This document shows positions 61,517 through 64,000 of a DNA stretch of 64,000 bases, piece after piece. How positions within the stretch are numbered: the stretch's first letter is position 1; every line of letters begins with the position of its first letter. The stretch spans positions 62,001-126,000 of the forward strand of contig CAJNDT010000968.1 in assembly GCA_905221615.1 (NCBI GenBank), written 5' to 3'. The notes under the pieces are model-generated. The model did no database searches, was not told the DNA's origin, and saw only the letters and a program-made list of their open reading frames with translations. The stretch is from Symbiodinium sp. CCMP2592 (taxonomy: Eukaryota > Sar > Dinophyceae > Suessiales > Symbiodiniaceae). Made by a program: the position numbers and the translations under genes.

Positions 61517-64000
61517 ATGGCTGCAGCATCCGCAGCAGAGGAGCCGAGCTACGACTTGTCAAAACCCGAATCTTTCCTCGACTTCCTCGAAGATGCCGGC
61601 ATCTGCCTGGTGCGCCTTGAGTACCTGATGGAGCTCTCTGCGTCCGGGAGGCCTCTGCCGCGCCGGCAAGAGGCAGAAACGGAGAAGACGAGCTCCGGGG
61701 CGCCGGCGCTCGTAGAGAGCAGCGAGCTCAAAGAAGTGAGCATTGACCCCAATACAGCCCACATGTCTGTGATGCTCCGGCACCCAGTGCCCAGACGGGT
61801 CCAAGTCCACCTCGTCTCCATCAGCCACATGTGGGAGAGCATGCAGCATCCGGATCCGTGGAGGTCCGGGGCTCGGGCGGGATAATTCTGAGACTGTGCT
61901 GTAGGAGTAGATCTGCAAATCGCAGTGCGATGAATGTCGACACAAATTGTCCAAATTGTCCTGCTGCCCCTTGCTTGCCAGGTTCCAGCTGGAGGCCATC
62001 GTGGAGGAGTTCCGTCCCCGACTGCTGGATTCCGTAGTTTGGATCTTCTACGACTTCGTGTCCCTGCATCAATACATCAGAAACGATGATCAGGAGCGGC
62101 TCTTCCGGCGTGCGCTTCGCGACATTTTTGTCATGTACTCCCACGATGCCGTGGAAGTCCATCGGATCGAGATGCTGACTCCGGAGAGCGTGCGAGAAAG
62201 GTGCGTGGCAGCGCACGGACCCAAGATCTGCGTTTATTGGGAGGAAGAGCAGAAGATGACGGACGTGCTTATCACCAAACTCAAGCGAAACGAGACGCCC
62301 TACGAGGAACGGGGCTGGTGCCGGTCCGAGAAGGAGTGGTCTGCCCTTCGGACTTGGATGAAGGGCGAAAATCCGGTGCCGCTTCCGCCAGACATGTTCC
62401 GGGCACGGATGCAGCAGATGAAGTTTACACACAGGGAGGACTCGGAGGAGGTCTTCAATCTCCAGGCGAAGGTATTCCTCCAGAAGGCCGCGTCCACGAC
62501 CAGGCTCCTCATCGAGAACTTGGATGAGGACAAGATCGCCGTTCTGTTAGCAGCTCTGCCTTTCTACACCAAGCTGAAAGAGCTCGTGGTCGCGGGCAGC
62601 CCCAAGACTGCTTGGAAGGTGTCCTTGGCCGTGGTGGAATCCGGCGCCTGCAACGTCGAGATCGCGTGCGAGAATGTGCGGGACGAAGATGCGATAGCTT
62701 TTGCGGCCGACTTGGCCAAGAAGAAGTGCCGTCACCTGCAACGGCTGCAACTCAAGTGCGAGACGATTGGTGAGCTGGGTAGGCAAGCTCTCGAGCAGAC
62801 GATGACGCGCCGCAGGGCGAGTCTGGTGATCAGCATTCCAGACGGCAGTCGGGGCTATGACGGGCAGGGGATGGAGCCAGCGGTGGCCTCGGAGGCTTGC
62901 GTGACGCTGCGCATCCTTCCTGTGGATGTCAGTGCAGCCGATTCGTTGAAATTGCATGCAGCCGCCATGACGCAGATCTTGAGCGTCCTGTGCTGTAGAC
63001 GCAGACGGACCGAGCCGACGCTGCATCCCGCAGGGTCAGAGGCTGGTCCGGACAGGGCGGTTCCATTGCGTATCTTTGGAGTTCCATTGCACATCTTTGG
63101 AGGAACCAAGAAGCAGACGGTGAGAGTCCATTGCCTGGCAGGGTCCGGCTTTGAGCTGGAGGTGAACTCTTCCCAAGCGGGGTGGTATGTGACGGCACAC
63201 ATCGCAAGCAGAAGTGGCCATTCTGCAGAGACACTCGTGCTGACATCTGGTGGTTGCGTCATCAATCAGCGCGAGGCGCTGCTGCATCAAGTCCAGCACG
63301 GAGAGATCGCCTACTTGGTGCAGAAGCTTGGGGCGGGTCTTGCCGCGAGAAGTTGGCAGCGCCTGCTCGCGAAGAAGACTCTGTTTGACGCAGATGTAGT
63401 TGCTATGAACGAAACCGTGTCGCTCACGTGGAATGTCAACCAGACCTTGAAGGGCATCCAAGTACCCAGCAGCCTGCAGAGTTTGACGTTTGGCCACGTG
63501 TTCAACCAGAGCTTGAAGGGCATCCAACTACCCAGCAGCCTGCAGAGTTTGACGTTTGGCAGAGACTTCAACCAGAGTTTGAAGGGCATCCAGCTACCCA
63601 GCAGCCTGCAGAGTTTGACGTTTGGCCACGCGTTCAACTATAGCCTGGAGGGCATCCAGCTACCCAGCAGCCTGCAGAGTTTGACGTTCGGCGACAGCTT
63701 CAACCAGAGTTTGGAGGGCATCCAACTTCCCAGCAGCCTGCAGAGTCTGACGTTTGGTGCTTCATTCAACCAGAGTTTGGAGGGCATCCAACTACCCAGC
63801 AGCCTGCAGAGTCTGACGTTTGGCTTTAAGTTCAACCATAGCTTGGAGGGCGTCCAACTACCCAGCAGCCTGCAGAGTCTGACGTTTGGCAGGACCTTCA
63901 ACCAGAGCTTGGATGGCATCCACCTACCCAGCAGCCTGCAGAGTTTGACGTTTGGCTTCGAGTTCAACCGGAGCTTGAAGGGCATCCAACTGCCCAGCAG
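61517..64000 (+). CDS. FNIP-repeat protein D, open to the window edge (partial)
   Basis: Exon 61517-61876, intron 61877-61982 with a GC donor (CGG|GCGGGATAATTC) and acceptor TTGCCAG|G, then an exon from 61983 in frame with no stop to base 64000. The translation carries VVWIFYDFVSLHQY, PYEERGWCRSEKEW, a diverged linker, a ubiquitin-like domain (VHCLAGSGFELEV to AYLVQKLG) and the first nine FNIP repeats. The long second exon has no stop within the window, so simple ORF finding misses it. With A it is the best candidate for a functional copy. Confidence 0.82.
63426..64000 (+). repeat. 66-bp FNIP array of gene D (nine units, cut by window end)
   Basis: Same 22-residue unit; several units begin FNQSLKG instead of FNQSLEG. 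Confidence 0.88.

Larger units (their letters stand above)
44030..64000 (+). repeat. Superunit 2 of the tandem segmental duplication (genes C and D), cut by window end
   Basis: Second copy of the superunit. Differences are mostly point changes and small indels. The largest is loss of about 1.1 kb at 49920 compared with 25980-27130. Confidence 0.85.

Noticed and set aside
1..64000. Dinoflagellate spliced-leader relics, CRISPR arrays, tRNA, rRNA
   Set aside because: No SL-like word next to gene starts, no regularly spaced repeat-spacer array, and no cloverleaf or rRNA core was recognised by eye.

Overview
The window looks like nuclear DNA of a dinoflagellate, most likely Symbiodiniaceae or a close relative. 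The evidence is a set of short split genes all on the + strand in tandem near-copies, predicted introns with GC as well as GT donors and acceptors of the AG|G type, non-coding DNA saturated with TTTAGGG/CCCTAAA heptamers, an FNIP-repeat gene family, and a large Ty1/copia element. I saw no rRNA, tRNA or CRISPR array. The genus is an inference.

Layout. 1-699: 3' end of a LINE-type reverse transcriptase with an A tail. 560-3294: degenerate telomere-like repeats and small foldback elements. 3300-16664: a complete LTR retrotransposon with identical 151-bp LTRs, a TACAT target duplication, a Gag-protease ORF, a predicted -1 frameshift into integrase-RT-RNase H, and unusual extra domains: a 2OG-Fe(II) oxygenase-like domain, an SGNH-hydrolase-like domain, a KptA/Tpt1-like (ADP-ribosyltransferase fold) domain, and a zinc-ribbon/Trp-rich protein. 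17.1-19.7 kb: remnants or exons of a glycosyltransferase-like split gene. 20.4-64 kb: a tandem array of FNIP-repeat genes A, B, C and D. After A and C lie about 11-kb stretches of exon-like islands and telomere-like introns. A+B and C+D form two copies of a superunit of about 23 kb. A looks intact, B has an in-frame deletion and two stops, C is frameshifted, and D is open to the window edge.

The most striking signal is a family of 19 small RNA-like hairpins spread through all coding parts of the retrotransposon, always in the sense orientation. Each has a 7-bp stem, a bulged A (in 17 of 19) and often a GNRA loop. Stem bases covary between copies, and the same 21-nt motif is read in all three codon phases, so it is maintained or spread as nucleic acid and not as peptide. 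One copy sits 9 nt after the slippery heptamer GGGTTTC at the end of gag, where it would act as the frameshift stimulator. I know of no described system matching this.
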